Notes: generated by a model not told the origin, from the sequence alone. A stretch of 64,000 nucleotides of DNA from Sparassis latifolia (GCA_018466975.1 CM031558.1:1550001-1614000); one strand, 5' to 3'; positions 37,600 through 53,647 are shown, numbered from the stretch's first letter. Program-made: numbers and translations.

Positions 37600-38752
37600 G
37601 TACTATTTCGACCAAGTGACGTGTGACCCGCAGTTCAGTCAGTTCACGGTTCCGAGGCCGCCGTGACTGAAATGGTTCAGTTCAATTCACGCCGGGCGCT
37701 AACCCGCTGCAGAAGGCGTGGAAAAGCTGTGAATTAGCCTTGAGCTTGCACTGGGGGCAAAAGTGGATGTTCTGCCTTGGAACAGTATCTGAACATCCAA
37801 GGAACAGATTACATTTTTGGACATGTCACATGTTCTGAACATGGAAAGGAACATCTAATATGTCTTGCACAATGTTCCATTGGAGAGCATGCTGGAGACA
37901 TGTTGCATGTACCATTCTGGAACATATAATATGTCTCACACAATGTCTCATTGGAGAATGTCCTGCAGACTTGCTGCATGTTTCATTCAGGAACATTTAT
38001 CATTTTGCTACTATATTCTGGGCTTGTCTCTTGATGCAATATGCTCTGTATAATAAGGATTTTCCATGGCCAAACACATTACATTTCTGGCTGCCATTAA
38101 TTTTCAGAACATTGTGAGAAGATGTTAGGTGCTCCTACTCCAAACATATAAGATGTCCTGGGCACCAAGAACATTTGCAGTACATGTAAAATTTTAGTAA
38201 AATTTTAGTATGTATCATACATGTACTGCAAATGTTCTTGGTGCCCAGGACATCTTATATGTTTGGAGTAGGAGCACCTAACATCTTCTCACAATGTTCT
38301 GAAAATTAATGGCAGCCAGAAATGTAATGTGTTTGGCCATGGAAAATCCTTATTATACAGAGCATATTGCATCAAGAGACAAGCCCAGAATATAGTAGCA
38401 AAATGATAAATGTTCCTGAATGAAACATGCAGCAAGTCTGCAGGACATTCTCCAATGAGACATTGTGTGAGACATATTATATGTTCCAGAATGGTACATG
38501 CAACATGTCTCCAGCATGCTCTCCAATGGAACATTGTGCGAGACATATTAGATGTTCCTTTCCATGTTCAGAACATGTGACATGTCCAAAAATGTAATCT
38601 GTTCCTTGGATGTTCAGACACTGTTCCAAGGCAGAACATCCACTTTTGCCTCCAGTGTTGAGTTCGGAGACTCATGTGACGCGTGACTTCTGAACTCAGT
38701 GCCTGGTTCAGAGGCTTGTGTGATGCGTGACTAAACAGTTGGTCGAAATTCC
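37600..38752. mobile_element. Remains of a TA-type DNA element containing a nested palindrome
   Basis: ATTTCGACCAA at 37605 and its inverted form TTGGTCGAAAT ending at 38749 match the ends of the 31168-31524 MITE. The arms just inside carry similar gtgacgtgtgac motifs. Ends are diverged and exact borders uncertain. The palindromic element at 37749-38657 sits inside it. Confidence 0.5.
37749..38657. mobile_element. 909-bp palindromic foldback element with CACTG ends
   Basis: Two arms of 440 bp (37749-38188 and 38218-38657) are near-identical inverted copies around a 29-bp spacer. The ends read CACTGG and CCAGTG, flanked on both sides by TTG (37746-37748 and 38658-38660), a 3-bp target duplication as in CACTA/CMC transposons. 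The arms contain no believable gene; the matching open frames in both arms are a by-product of the inverted repeat. The spacer holds two copies of aaattttagt. It is strikingly AT-rich compared with its surroundings. Confidence 0.85.
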
Positions 38753-40030
38753 CGCTACCTTTTGGTAGTGGGTCTTGCTGGATCTTTTGTCACGCAGGGG
38801 CCCCGCCAAAAACTGTCAGTTTTGGAGGTCCTGCCCTAAACTATACAAAAGATTGAAAGGTCTACAAAGTGCTTCGTAAACTTTACTAAGCGTCCGAATC
38901 TTTCGCCGCGCATCCTCCACGTCGACTCTGTGCATCGCTCGCATCGTCCGCATCTATTGCCAACCCTCTGCTTGCTGATATTTGTTGCACTGAAATGCCT
39001 TCCTTCTCACTTCTGGGCGATTATCTTGGAATTCCTGCCTTAATTCTGTTTGATTCTTCGGTGAATGGATGCAACAGTGCGCAGAATGTTGTTATTGGTC
39101 GCGAACGTCAATGACAGCACCAATTTTTCCACCGGAGTGTTGCTGAGCTCTCTGCTTCCGGTCCTGTTATGATCCCTGCAATTGGTGGATGGTATCATTC
39201 ATGTTTTCCTCTTGTAGTCACCCATCTATCGTACCTTCTGCCAGTCCAAATGTAAGCTTTGCCTACCAGGTTCATTGTATTATACTCATGCTCTAATGCA
39301 CTGAATATATGTCTTCATCTCCTCACGCCTCTCCTTCACCCTATAGGTAGCGGGTCCTTCTGTGCTTGCACGGCGCTACAGCCTTATAGTACAGTATAAC
39401 TTATTTATCCTCAGATAGTGAACTTCATCCACTGCGCCAACTTGAATGCCGGTGGCCTTGGCAAAAGTTTGCCACAAGCAATCATCCTATATCTCTCATT
39501 TTATTAGAAATCCAAAATAAAGAGGCATATCAAACCTGTTTTCAGCTTTGCATGATGGAGAGCAACGTCAGATATTCAAATGCGACTGGTATCCACGTTC
39601 CGATTCCCTAAAGAATCGGTTATCAGTCTGTGCACGTATGGTGGCTGCTGACATAAAGTTGTACCCATGCCACATATAGTAATTCTCTCTTAGAATGGTT
39701 ATCCGCTTTTTTACTTTCCGTCTTTAGGCTACCCGATTCACTTCAGGTTTCCTGCTTCCTGTTCAAGATTTCCGCGACACAAAGTCGGCCGGCATTCCTT
39801 GAAAGTTTATTTCCGATGAAAGACTGGAGGAGGACCGATGGCTATGGCTAGGGGTGATTGTCTGCATCTCTGCACCCATTCTCTATCTTCTGTTCCACCC
39901 TCACGGAAACTCCACCTGCGAGTCTCGAGCGAGCGATGCCCCTGATCCACGGCAGTAGATGCATATAAGGACTGATATCTTCCTCACTTCCCTTCGCGCT
40001 ACTTACAACCATACACGTACAACCAACAAA
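38658..40030. other. Intergenic, no supported gene
   Basis: Besides the outer edge of the nested element (to about 38752), a small hairpin (ctaccttttggtag) lies near 38756. A TATA-like atataagga near 39962 precedes the next gene candidate. Confidence 0.4.
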
Positions 40031-40656
40031 ATGACAAAGAATTTGTGAGCCACACTGTCCTTTCTCATTCATTACAGTCTTCTCACTCGCGATTCGCAGA
40101 CCCGAAAGTTCGCGTCGAAGCTCCCGCAACAAGTGTGCTTTATCTCCTGATTTGTTGGACGATGAGCGCCCGCTTAAGCAGTGTGTTTCTATCCACTATT
40201 CTCAGTTGGTTCATTGACTTTTTGATCATCGTAGGCACATTGCCGATGTCCCCATTATGGCTTCAGACACCGACTTACGTTTATTTGGACAATCACCTAC
40301 ATCTACAGCAGATTCTGGCAACTTCATCGAGCAGTGAGCCCCTGTATTGATTGATGCCTGCACATGTACTAATCTTCGCTAGTACGAACAATGAGACTGT
40401 AGCCGAGTCAGCTGCAAAGGTTTTCTCAGATAGTGCTGCTCCCCCACTTCCGCTGCCTCTGCTGATAATCAATATGTGTGCTTTTTGCAATGGATATGCT
40501 ATCTTGCTAATCTTAGCTAGATCCGGGGTTTTAACCACACATTCTGCTGTGCAACTTTCTTCGAGCGGGAATACTGTTGCCGCATCGTCGGGGTCAGCGG
40601 TATCAACTATGTACGTACCCCCTTCTATCATTGATCATTGATACATTTTTTGGGAG

Positions 40657-40793
<137 letters not shown>

Positions 40794-40853
40794 CATGTTG
40801 TCATCCCGGCCTCGATGAATGTGGGATTTTATCGTCGCCGATAGCTCATCCAA

Positions 40854-40858
40854 CCCTC
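40854..40858. repeat. Target-site duplication CCCTC, left copy
   Basis: Five bases matching 48848-48852 on the other side of the Ty3 element. Confidence 0.85.
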
Positions 40859-41499
40859 TGTTACGCGGCAGCGAAACACGAGCGTCAAGTCGAGTCGTCA
40901 CGAGACAAGGTCTTAGTCTAAGACACAAGTCCGTTCAAGTGACACTTCTGGCGATGTCCTCGCACTGAAGGTCGATCAGAGTTCGTTCTTATGACTCGTA
41001 GTAGCTGTCTGCTACTAACGGTCGATTTCAGTCGAAGGCAAGTGAAGAGCTGGTTTAATGGTAACCAGGTCGAGATGGGGATCCAGCTCGACAAGGTCAT
41101 CTACTTATACAAAAGGTATCCGCAGTACTACGCAATAATGCGGGATCGTTCATTGGCTAGATAAGGTGAAACGACATCTGAGCAGGGTAACAGCGAGAAA
41201 GTAATATGTATGAGAAAGCTGAGTAAGGTCGTGAGAGATAATCAGTACTAATGGGGATAACGAGTCGTGTATCAGAACGAGGTAAAGATGAGGCATACAT
41301 GCACATCTTGCATGTGCGATAAGAAGAAGGTCTGGAGTTAGATCCGGTGTAACCCTAGACTAGGGGTTCTGGACATCTGGATAAAGAATCGGAGGTTGCG
41401 CTCCGATGAGTCACGTGTTGGATCACGTGGTCTGGTAACGTAAAGGGAACAAGGAAAAGAAAAAGAAAAGACGCGCCACAAGTGAGGAGCGTTGTAACA
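40859..41499 (-). repeat. 3' LTR of the Ty3 element
   Basis: 641 bp, on the minus strand starting TGTTACAACGC and ending GCGTAACA. All 11 differences from the other LTR are transitions. Confidence 0.93.
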
Positions 41500-41549
41500 T
41501 CAGCTCCCGTCTAATGTTTCTTGTCCCACAAGAAATATTGTGATCTTCA

Positions 41550-42290
41550 TCATCGTCGGGGGCAGTCGCGGACATAATGATCTCCTCCACATCTGTAGCA
41601 TGTCCGCTGGCTGGTTCGTGATCCTTGTTCGGGTATACGTCCATCCCTGTAGGGATGACTGCGACGCGAAGAAGTGGATGCGGTCGAGAAAGATGGTTGG
41701 GATAACGGAGATCGTCCACTGGGTACGTGCGAACGAGGAGGGCGAGGTCGAACGGGAATTGGTTCTGGCGACGAGCGAGGAGTGGATGCGGGTATTCCAT
41801 TAGTGGTGTATCCGAGGATGTGTCCGATGTCTTCGTCCCCATGCTCCCTCCAAATCTCCTGTGCTGTACGAGTGACCGTACTGCGCATTAATGACCAGAC
41901 TTGGTCGACTCTGGTTCGGGCTCTACTTGTCCTTTCCTCTGCTGCGATGAGCTTTTGTCTGGCCATCTGCATCCACTCGACCATTTCTAATGCTCGTTGC
42001 ATGGAAACCACCGCTTGTCGATCTTGCGGGCGATTTCGTAAGACGACAAGGATATCTGTGAAGTCGACAGGAACACGGATAGCCGAGACCAGACGTGTGG
42101 CAAATTCTTGTTCGTCCGATGCGTGACTGAGTTCGATAGAAGGTGAGGGCGATGAGGTGCGGATAAAGGGTGTCTGTGCTTGAGAGGGTACTCCATTGAC
42201 AAGCGTAGGCGATGCGGGTATGCTCATAATTGTGGAGGTGACTTCAGCGAGTATATTGTGAACAAGGTCGTCTATAGCGGAAGTGGGCAT
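41550..42290 (-). CDS. Extra retrotransposon ORF with C-terminal zinc knuckle
   Basis: A 246-residue frame with an ATG at 42290, downstream of pol inside the Ty3 element. The first half is helical (VVSMQRALEMVEWMQMARQK, LIAAEERTSRARTRVDQVW). A Ser/Pro/Arg-rich linker leads to CYRCGGDHYVRDCPRR, a CX2CX3HX4C knuckle one residue shorter than the usual CX2CX4HX4C. Position and knuckle suggest a second Gag-like or nucleic-acid-binding protein, but I cannot show this. Most Ty3 elements have nothing here except env-like genes. Confidence 0.65.
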   Translation of the reverse strand: MPTSAIDDLVHNILAEVTSTIMSIPASPTLVNGVPSQAQTPFIRTSSPSPSIELSHASDEQEFATRLVSAIRVPVDFTDILVVLRNRPQDRQAVVSMQRALEMVEWMQMARQKLIAAEERTSRARTRVDQVWSLMRSTVTRTAQEIWREHGDEDIGHILGYTTNGIPASTPRSSPEPIPVRPRPPRSHVPSGRSPLSQPSFSTASTSSRRSHPYRDGRIPEQGSRTSQRTCYRCGGDHYVRDCPRR

Positions 42291-42316
42291 TGATGATATG
42301 TCGTTTTCTCCTCCTT

Positions 42317-42466
42317 TTATACCTTTCGGTGGTTAAGGGGATCGCGGTTATCTGTGATGTGAAATAGAATGTCGTGGATTCGGATAATAATCAAATAGAT
42401 GAAAATCCATTGGACGATAAAGAGTATTCCCACAGAGATAAGAGCTGCCTGATCAGTTCCAGGCAT
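42317..42466 (-). CDS. Small membrane peptide in the Ty3 element
   Basis: 49 residues from an ATG at 42466, with one strong membrane segment (ALISVGILFIVQWIFIYLII) followed by a basic/polar tail. It sits between pol and the zinc-knuckle ORF. Its segment resembles the next, shorter peptide. Translation and function are unproven. Confidence 0.4.
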   Translation of the reverse strand: MPGTDQAALISVGILFIVQWIFIYLIIIRIHDILFHITDNRDPLNHRKV

Positions 42467-42530
42467 CGTTCTGATCACCCCAGCTGTTAGCGTGCGGGCT
42501 GTCTCGCGTGAAGAGTGTGTGTTCGACAAG

Positions 42531-42629
42531 TCATCTGATAAGGATTCGGTGGATGATCCAAAGAAAAGTGAGGGTTGTGCAGTGGAGGACGATTAGGAAG
42601 ATGATGAGGAAAACTGTCGTGGTAGTCAT
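42531..42629 (-). CDS. Very short membrane peptide in the Ty3 element
   Basis: 32 residues from an ATG at 42629, almost wholly hydrophobic (TVFLIIFLIVLHCTTLTFLW) with a basic end IHRILIR. It overlaps the last pol codons slightly in coordinates only (pol ends at 42647). Could be chance, though two similar peptides in a row make it notable. Confidence 0.3.
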   Translation of the reverse strand: MTTTTVFLIIFLIVLHCTTLTFLWIIHRILIR

Positions 42630-42646
42630 TCCGGGTTTCTTCTCCT

Positions 42647-47835
<5,189 letters not shown>

Positions 47836-48206
47836 ATCCAGCGTGGATAAATTCCCCTGTGTGGCCTACGTCTACACGTAGACTGCACACCGTCCTTAAC
47901 TAAGTGGGTTCGTTCGTCGTCGGCTAACAAGCCCGTAGAGTGTCTTCTGCCTTCAAACTGATACACCTATTTGCTGATTGCTCGAGTGATTACCTCAGCC
48001 TCCTCGGCCTATTGGTCTCTCGGACAGACCCCTCTCCGAAGATGAGTGATCAGTCTATCCCTTCAGCTGCCTCGATTACAGAGTAATCTCAAACGGCGCT
48101 TTAGCAATCGAATCGGGTGTATCGTTTAGTCTTCAGGGTTCGGTCCAGTCGGTAGTTCGTTATTAGACTTTAGGAAGTCACAGAGAGTAATAAGATCTCG
48201 ACCTAA
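47836..48206 (-). other. Ty3 leader between 5' LTR and gag
   Basis: About 370 bp without a long frame. A short inverted repeat, ctacgtctacacgtag, lies near 47867. Confidence 0.6.
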
Positions 48207-48847
48207 TGTTACGCGGCAGCGAAACACGAGCATCAAGTCGAGTCGTCACGAGACAAGGTCTTAGTCTAAGACACAAGTCCGTTCAAGTGACACTTCTGGC
48301 GATGTCCTCACACTGAAGGTCGATCAGAGTTCGTTCTTATGACTCGTAGTAGCTGTCTGCTACTAACAGTCGATTTCAGTCGAAGGCAAGTGAAGAGCTG
48401 GTTTAATGGTAACCAGGTCGAGATGGGGATCCAGCTCGACAAGGTCATCTACTTATACAAAAGGTATCCGCAGTACTACGCAGTAATGCAGGATCGTTCA
48501 TTGGCTAGATAAGGTGAAACGACATCTGAGCAGGGTAACAGCGAGGAAGTAATATGTATGAGAAAGCTGAGTAAGGTCGTGAGAGATAATCAGTACTAAT
48601 GGGGATAATGAGTCGTGTATCAGAACGAGGTAAAGATGAGGCATACATGCACGTCTTGCATGTGCGATAAGAAGAAGGTCCGGAGTTAGATCCGGTGTAA
48701 CCCTAGACTAGGGGTTCTGGACATCTGGATAAAGAGTCGGAGGTTGCACTCCGATGAGTCACGTGTTGGATCACGTGGTCTGGTAACGTAAAGGGAACAA
48801 GGAAAAGAAAAAGAAAAGACGCGCCACAAGTGAGGAGCGTTGTAACA
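48207..48847 (-). repeat. 5' LTR of the Ty3 element
   Basis: 641 bp, paired with 40859-41499; TG...CA ends; followed by CCCTC (48848-48852). Confidence 0.93.
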
Positions 48848-48852
48848 CCCTC

Positions 48853-49026
48853 TATACCCGCCCCATGATGGGCATCCAGCGTACGGAGTTGGCGTTCCTG
48901 ACGTTGGGCAAACGCAGCCAGACACACCCTCACCATCATCCACCAGTCCAATCGCACATCCATCCCCGCAGCATGCCAACCAGCTCATCGTCACTTCCTC
49001 TACCACTCGGTCTGTCGCATTCATGA
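48853..49026 (+). pseudogene. 3' part of the split poly-glutamine gene
   Basis: When the element and one CCCTC copy are removed, the Gln frame stays open for about 58 codons here (MMGIQRTELAFLTLGKRSQ, HPHHHPPVQSHIHP, SSSSLPLPLGLSHS) and stops at TGA near 49024. The His/Pro/Ser-rich style suits a disordered C terminus. Without homology the join remains inference. Confidence 0.35.
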
Positions 49027-49572
49027 ACCATCATCGTTTGTCCTAGGATGGACAACTGCCGTTCACAGCGGACTTCATGCTCGCTCATGTTCCCGCTGGG
49101 CAACCGGGTTGGATTATGTAAGGGGTTGGTACAGAGGGTCCTTTGTTGATGCTTTCCCCTCCTTTCTTCCGGCGTAACCCCCATCCACCTACATGGTCTT
49201 ATCACCGGTGATCCTGTACTCCAGGTAGCGGAGTGCTAGTCCGGCCAACGTCCCGCTCATGCCATCGTAGATCCGCTGCTCCATACATACTTGGTTCGTC
49301 GAGGCCTGTCGTAGACATGTCCTAAGCCCACTGGGGCGAAGGCAGATATCATATTGTAAACATTGTAAACAGCCTGCCGTGAATACGGTGCCATCCGCAA
49401 GTGTGTGAGTCCATATCCATTTACCAAATATGACTGACCTAATTCCGTCCCCTGCAGAGCGAAGGAGTCCATTGTTTTGAATTGCGATAACTAACACACA
49501 CATTGAAACCGTAAGCTGTTACTTTCATTCTCCAACGTTACCTTGCATACCTTATCACCCACCTTTCACAGC
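49027..49572. other. Unassigned sequence
   Basis: A 104-codon minus frame at 49189-49503 ends DGMSGTLAGLALRYLEYRIT. It looks somewhat coding but has no partner exon, and I do not call it. Confidence 0.35.
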
Positions 49573-50314
49573 TGCATTCGTGCGTTTTCCAACTTTGAGG
49601 ACCAGAACACCTGTGTATATGCCGTGCGAAAGGTCCCTCAACACGCCAAATGGGGTCCTTCCAGTGACAAGGACCTTGCACGTATACTCACCGTAGACAA
49701 TAAATCAGCTACTGTGTGGCTCGTCGGAGAAGTCGACTCGTCATAGTTCAAACTTCGCGGTGAACCCTTGGCCGTTGTGAGCATCAAGATCATTCCCGTT
49801 ATAGCCGAGGACCTTCGCACGGCCAACCATCTACTTGAGCATCTTGCACGCGGGACCGCGGGTAAGCAATTATTTGTTCTTCATTTACTCTAATACTCAG
49901 TGGCAACGACGTACAGGTTCAAACACTTCTGATGTTTTGAAGGCGTCACGCTTTCAGAGCACCGGGAGCGGAGAGTACACTTCTGTATGTTAAATTTCTT
50001 ACTTCCAACAAATATTTGTTATTCATTGCTTTAAGGTGGAAGCCTTCCAAGATGTATTTGATGCCAAAACCAAGTTGGGCCCCAGGAACACTATGAGACA
50101 GATGCATGCCACGGACATCAAAAAAAATGATCTCGTCCTGGTCGAATGTAATGTCACCCGTTGGAGGGTCGATGCTAAAGGTAAGGCTTCATACAAGAAG
50201 AGCTGGACCAAGTGGCAGACAGGTTTCGAACTCGTCACCATAGCGCATCTGTATGATGGGCCCCAGGAGATTAGGGCTGTTGTCCCGCGCGCGGAAGTTT
50301 CATCATTCATCTAA
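49573..50314 (+). pseudogene. Hypothetical gene with in-frame stop
   Basis: Three segments join through two good introns (donors gtaagc and gtatgt): NTCVYAVRKVPQHAKWGP and ARILTVDNKSATVWLVGEVD, then after an in-frame TAG at about 49744 FKLRGEPLAVVSIKIIPVIA, then SNTSDVLKASRFQSTGSGEY and VEAFQDVFDAKTKLGPRNTM, DIKKNDLVLVECNVTRWRVD to a stop at 50314. The coding style is strong and only the single TAG breaks it. No start codon is clear at the 5' end. I do not recognise the family; such sequence often lies near fungal transposons. It could be a decayed element-derived gene. Confidence 0.5.
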
Positions 50315-50856
50315 ATAGTCTCTATTGTATATGAGCCTGTGCTACTGCTTGTAATCCGCGCTACCTACGTTTATTTTTTTCCCCGCCATTTGTACACTAC
50401 TGCCATCTTGCGTTTCGCGCTTGCAGTAATTACCATCCTAAACCCTAAAATGGCTTGACTACGGGATTTTCTTGTAAACTATTCTTATGACTACTACCTT
50501 ATCACATGTCGCTCTCGCAGAAATCGACGCTTTGAATATATGTGGGGGGACTAGGGAATCGGACATGGCGTGCGAATGCAGCGCCGCTCACCCACAAGTT
50601 GCTGTAACCTGTTACGTTTACAGATCTCAGATTTACGCGACTCAGAGTAGTACCGTGACGCGGTATTCGCGTCGCGTGTTGAGCAGCGTTGAGCGTTGAG
50701 CGTTGAACTCTGGCAGAACCTCGACAACAAGCTGTGCATTTTGCAATTCACGTTCAATTGTGAGTTTGCACTGTTCTTCGGAGTTTCTTTTCATGAATGT
50801 ACTAACAACGACTGCCTGAACGTTGGCATAGGCACGTAGAGCACAACATTCAGTGG
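50315..50856. other. Spacer, no gene
   Basis: No gene. Four copies of gttgagc in near-tandem at about 50678-50706. Confidence 0.4.
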
Positions 50857-51479
50857 ATGGCGGACGCTGTGATTGATCTGACCAACGTGTCGGACACCGC
50901 GTCTGAATCCGGTTCTGAAAATGGCTCGTCCTTGTCGGACGAGGTTCAGGTACCGCCTGCTCTTGAGGATACAGGACGCGAGCAGCTACGCGTTGCGATC
51001 GACAACGTGCCAGAGGATCGCCTACGCGCGATCGTTAAGGAACTGGTAGATAGCGCTCCAGCAGTCGAAGCAGCTATGATGCAGAAGCTAGTTGCCACGA
51101 AGAAGCCGAAGAAGAGGGCTGCGGTGGAAGTCTTGCCGAGGTGGGAGGTCTGCATGCATTGCGAAGAGGAGTACGACGCAAGTACGCGAAGGAGGACTGG
51201 GGAATGCAGATACCATTCAGGTACAGGCTTTCACAAGTACTTGCGTCCTCTATGGTAGCACCGGCTAACGTCGGTTGGATAGGCGATTTGGAGGTCGACG
51301 AGGATAGTTTCGTCGATTGGGACGAAGACTGCCACGGCCCTATGGACACTCCAGCCAAACGAAGAGCCTGGCCCGAGAACTTCATCTGGAATTGCTGCGA
51401 TGCTGACGGTAGAAGCGAAGGCTGCGAAGATGCAAAGCATGTGCCTGGAGGTCACAGAAAGACGCGAGCGAGGTACTAG
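50857..51479 (+). CDS. Small Cys/His-rich protein, probably zinc-binding
   Basis: Two exons (50857-51220 and 51283-51479) give 186 residues. The N-terminal 45 residues are acidic and Ser-rich (SDTASESGSENGSSLSDEV). A helix follows (LRAIVKELVDSAPAVEAAMM), then WEVCMHCEEEYDAS, GECRYHSGDLEVDEDSF, DCHGPMDTPAKRRAWPENFI and WNCCDADGRSEGCEDAKHVP, whose Cys and His spacing suggests one or two zinc sites. I recall similar conserved fungal proteins of unknown role but cannot name the family. Both splice sites are consensus. Confidence 0.75.
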
Positions 51480-51895
51480 CTACCGGTGGGTTTGATGTCT
51501 CCGTCATAGCACCTTGTTGCCAATCCATGCAATGATCATCACACAAGGAGGATGCCAAGAAAAACGGTGCGGTGTTCGATATGATAGCTACATCCAGTGT
51601 TTTACAGCTAGCGTACAACAATGTCCCAGAATCGTACCTATTCCGTATGCCCGTTACAGAGCGCTGGTCGTATTAAAAGGTGGAGTAGGCAAGGGTGGAA
51701 AGTAATAAGTCAGGGGATGGGGAAGAGGTTACTAATCTTCCTACCATCCAATTGCAAGGGAAACATATGACTCCATCCAATACAAGCGCGCTCCTGTGCC
51801 CGTGCGAACCATCGCATCTTCGACAAGCCAGATGCGATAATCCTGTATTCTTCATCGTCTCCAAAGCTACTCAGCCCTCGATGCATCTCCAAATC
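51480..51895. other. Spacer, no gene
   Basis: Converging 3' ends of the genes at 50857 and 51896. No gene seen. Confidence 0.4.
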
Positions 51896-52603
51896 CTACG
51901 TGCATTCATCGATCATCTCCCAGTCCTCCCCTGGCACAACCACCCAAGAATTGCTTAGTAGGCTTTCACCGTTCGACATGACCGCATTGGTGTCGAACTC
52001 ACGTTCAGTAGCAACTAGACTCTCGAGCTCTCTCGTGGCTGTGTGTATCGAGAAGGCAAGGCGAGGACCCATGTGCAGTATTTTCTGGCCCTCAGGGGAC
52101 ATGCGCATTCGGGTGGTAATCGCCATGCGGTAGAGGTCGGGCTCGGGTTTAGAGCGTGGGAATGATGCGCGGGCGGGGCGTACGCACTGTATTGGTGACA
52201 GTGGAGAGTTTGTGCGAGCGGCGGGCATCGTTACTCCTGAGGGTGTAATTGAGACAGCGGAGGATGTGGATGAAGGCTTGGACATCAACACCGCTGCGCG
52301 ATGGAGCATGTTCTTCCGCTTCTCTCGCTGCTCCTTGTAGTGTCGCAGAGTGCGTGTGTATGGTACCACGTGCGAGCAGTCTGTCGAAGAGGCACAGGGC
52401 GGCGAAGAATAACGCTGAGGGCCATTACGGCCATATAGTGGTGTTTCCACCGCAGCATCCATATCCTGCAACGACAAGTAGGAGCCCGTGCGGCGCAGCG
52501 GAGTACGCGCAAGTTTGTTAGGCGAAGGTGCGGAAAACGACATCGTACGCTTGCGGGTCGGGGTGGAGGCTGAGGTCGGAGGGGATACGAGGGAGCAAGA
52601 CAT
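51896..52603 (-). CDS. Ser/Pro-rich hypothetical protein
   Basis: Single-exon frame of 235 residues from an ATG at 52603; a further ATG (MSFSAPSPNKL) is about 20 codons downstream, and the frame is open upstream without ATG. Mostly disordered: SPPTSASTPTRKRTMSFSAP, RTPLRRTGSYLSLQDMD, a basic helix HYKEQREKRKNMLHRAAVLM, then a folded-looking end TATRELESLVATEREF. The last residues, SWVVVPGEDWEMIDECT, hold a WxxI motif in acidic context. No family recognised. Confidence 0.6.
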   Translation of the reverse strand: MSCSLVSPPTSASTPTRKRTMSFSAPSPNKLARTPLRRTGSYLSLQDMDAAVETPLYGRNGPQRYSSPPCASSTDCSHVVPYTRTLRHYKEQREKRKNMLHRAAVLMSKPSSTSSAVSITPSGVTMPAARTNSPLSPIQCVRPARASFPRSKPEPDLYRMAITTRMRMSPEGQKILHMGPRLAFSIHTATRELESLVATEREFDTNAVMSNGESLLSNSWVVVPGEDWEMIDECT

Positions 52604-53647
52604 GCAACGACGGTGAAGGGGTGAGAGAAAAGGAGCGATGATGACCGTCGCTGCTGATGAGGATGAGGGAACAACTTGAAGAACAAGGGGCGGTGATGTG
52701 ACGGAGAACGGATACAATGGCTGCGCTCCGGGGCAAAGCAATTGTTATGGCCATAATGAAAAGCACGTGAGAGATTTGCCTTTCTTGGAAGTAGCAGGCG
52801 GTGCCGAGACTGCGCCTCCACTCCGCAGGCGTCGACACGTTGAACACACGCCGCTGTGTTCCGTCCCGAGCAGTCCACTGTGACATCCCAAATGTATCGC
52901 ACGTATGTTCGGGCCGCGCGAAATCTGCAGCGGAAGAGACACATCACTTACGGGAAGGCCGCAACTCGGATGATGATCAAGTCCCTTTGGATCATTTGAT
53001 TCGAGAGCCCACCTCACATTATGTCGATTCGGCACCCAAGACGAGTCAGGATGCTTTAAATCTGCAAGAGAGATAGCAACGTGATAGACATGCGACAACA
53101 TAGGAGCCCCATGGAGTGACCCGGATTACACGCGCAGGAGACAAGCAGGAGATAGCATTCCCATGACCAGCATACCAGAGATACGAAGCCTCAGACCTCA
53201 GACCTCAGGCCTCAGGCCCAACACCGCAGCTGCGAATTTCGGACAACTGGTCAGTCAGGCGAGGTGTACGTTTCAGTCCAGCAGATGTCGTGTCAAGATT
53301 ATGTTGTACCTGGCGGCCACGGACACGCAGAACTGTCACAGGGCGCCCATAAGACGAGGGTTATACCAGCACGTTGGTGTCAAGTGGGGAACAGAGGAGG
53401 CTCGGTGCTGAATGAGAGTAAGAGCGAAGGTGAACGAACAGCAAGCGAGCGGCGCCATCAGCACGAGTCCCCAGATCTCATCGTGCGCGAACTAGTGAGC
53501 AACTGCGGCGGAGGCAGTCTTATCTCTCCACTAAACACGGTCTTCACAGCTCGTCCTCTGTGTCACTCCTTCGAATTTGTGTTGTCAGACTTCGGCGACA
53601 GTGATTTATCTCCTGCATTAGTGGCAGAGACGCTGTGATCGGTCGAC
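52604..53647. other. Spacer upstream of urease
   Basis: Several open frames overlap but none has splice partners or motifs. Short repeat cctcagacctcaggcctcagg near 53195. Likely holds the urease promoter. Confidence 0.4.

Noticed and set aside
37860..38546. Two near-identical 85-codon frames in opposite directions
   Set aside because: They are mirror images created by the palindrome arms, not genes.
49189..49503. 104-codon minus-strand frame
   Set aside because: Somewhat coding-like but starts with a poor context, lacks partner exons and overlaps the next candidate's upstream region.
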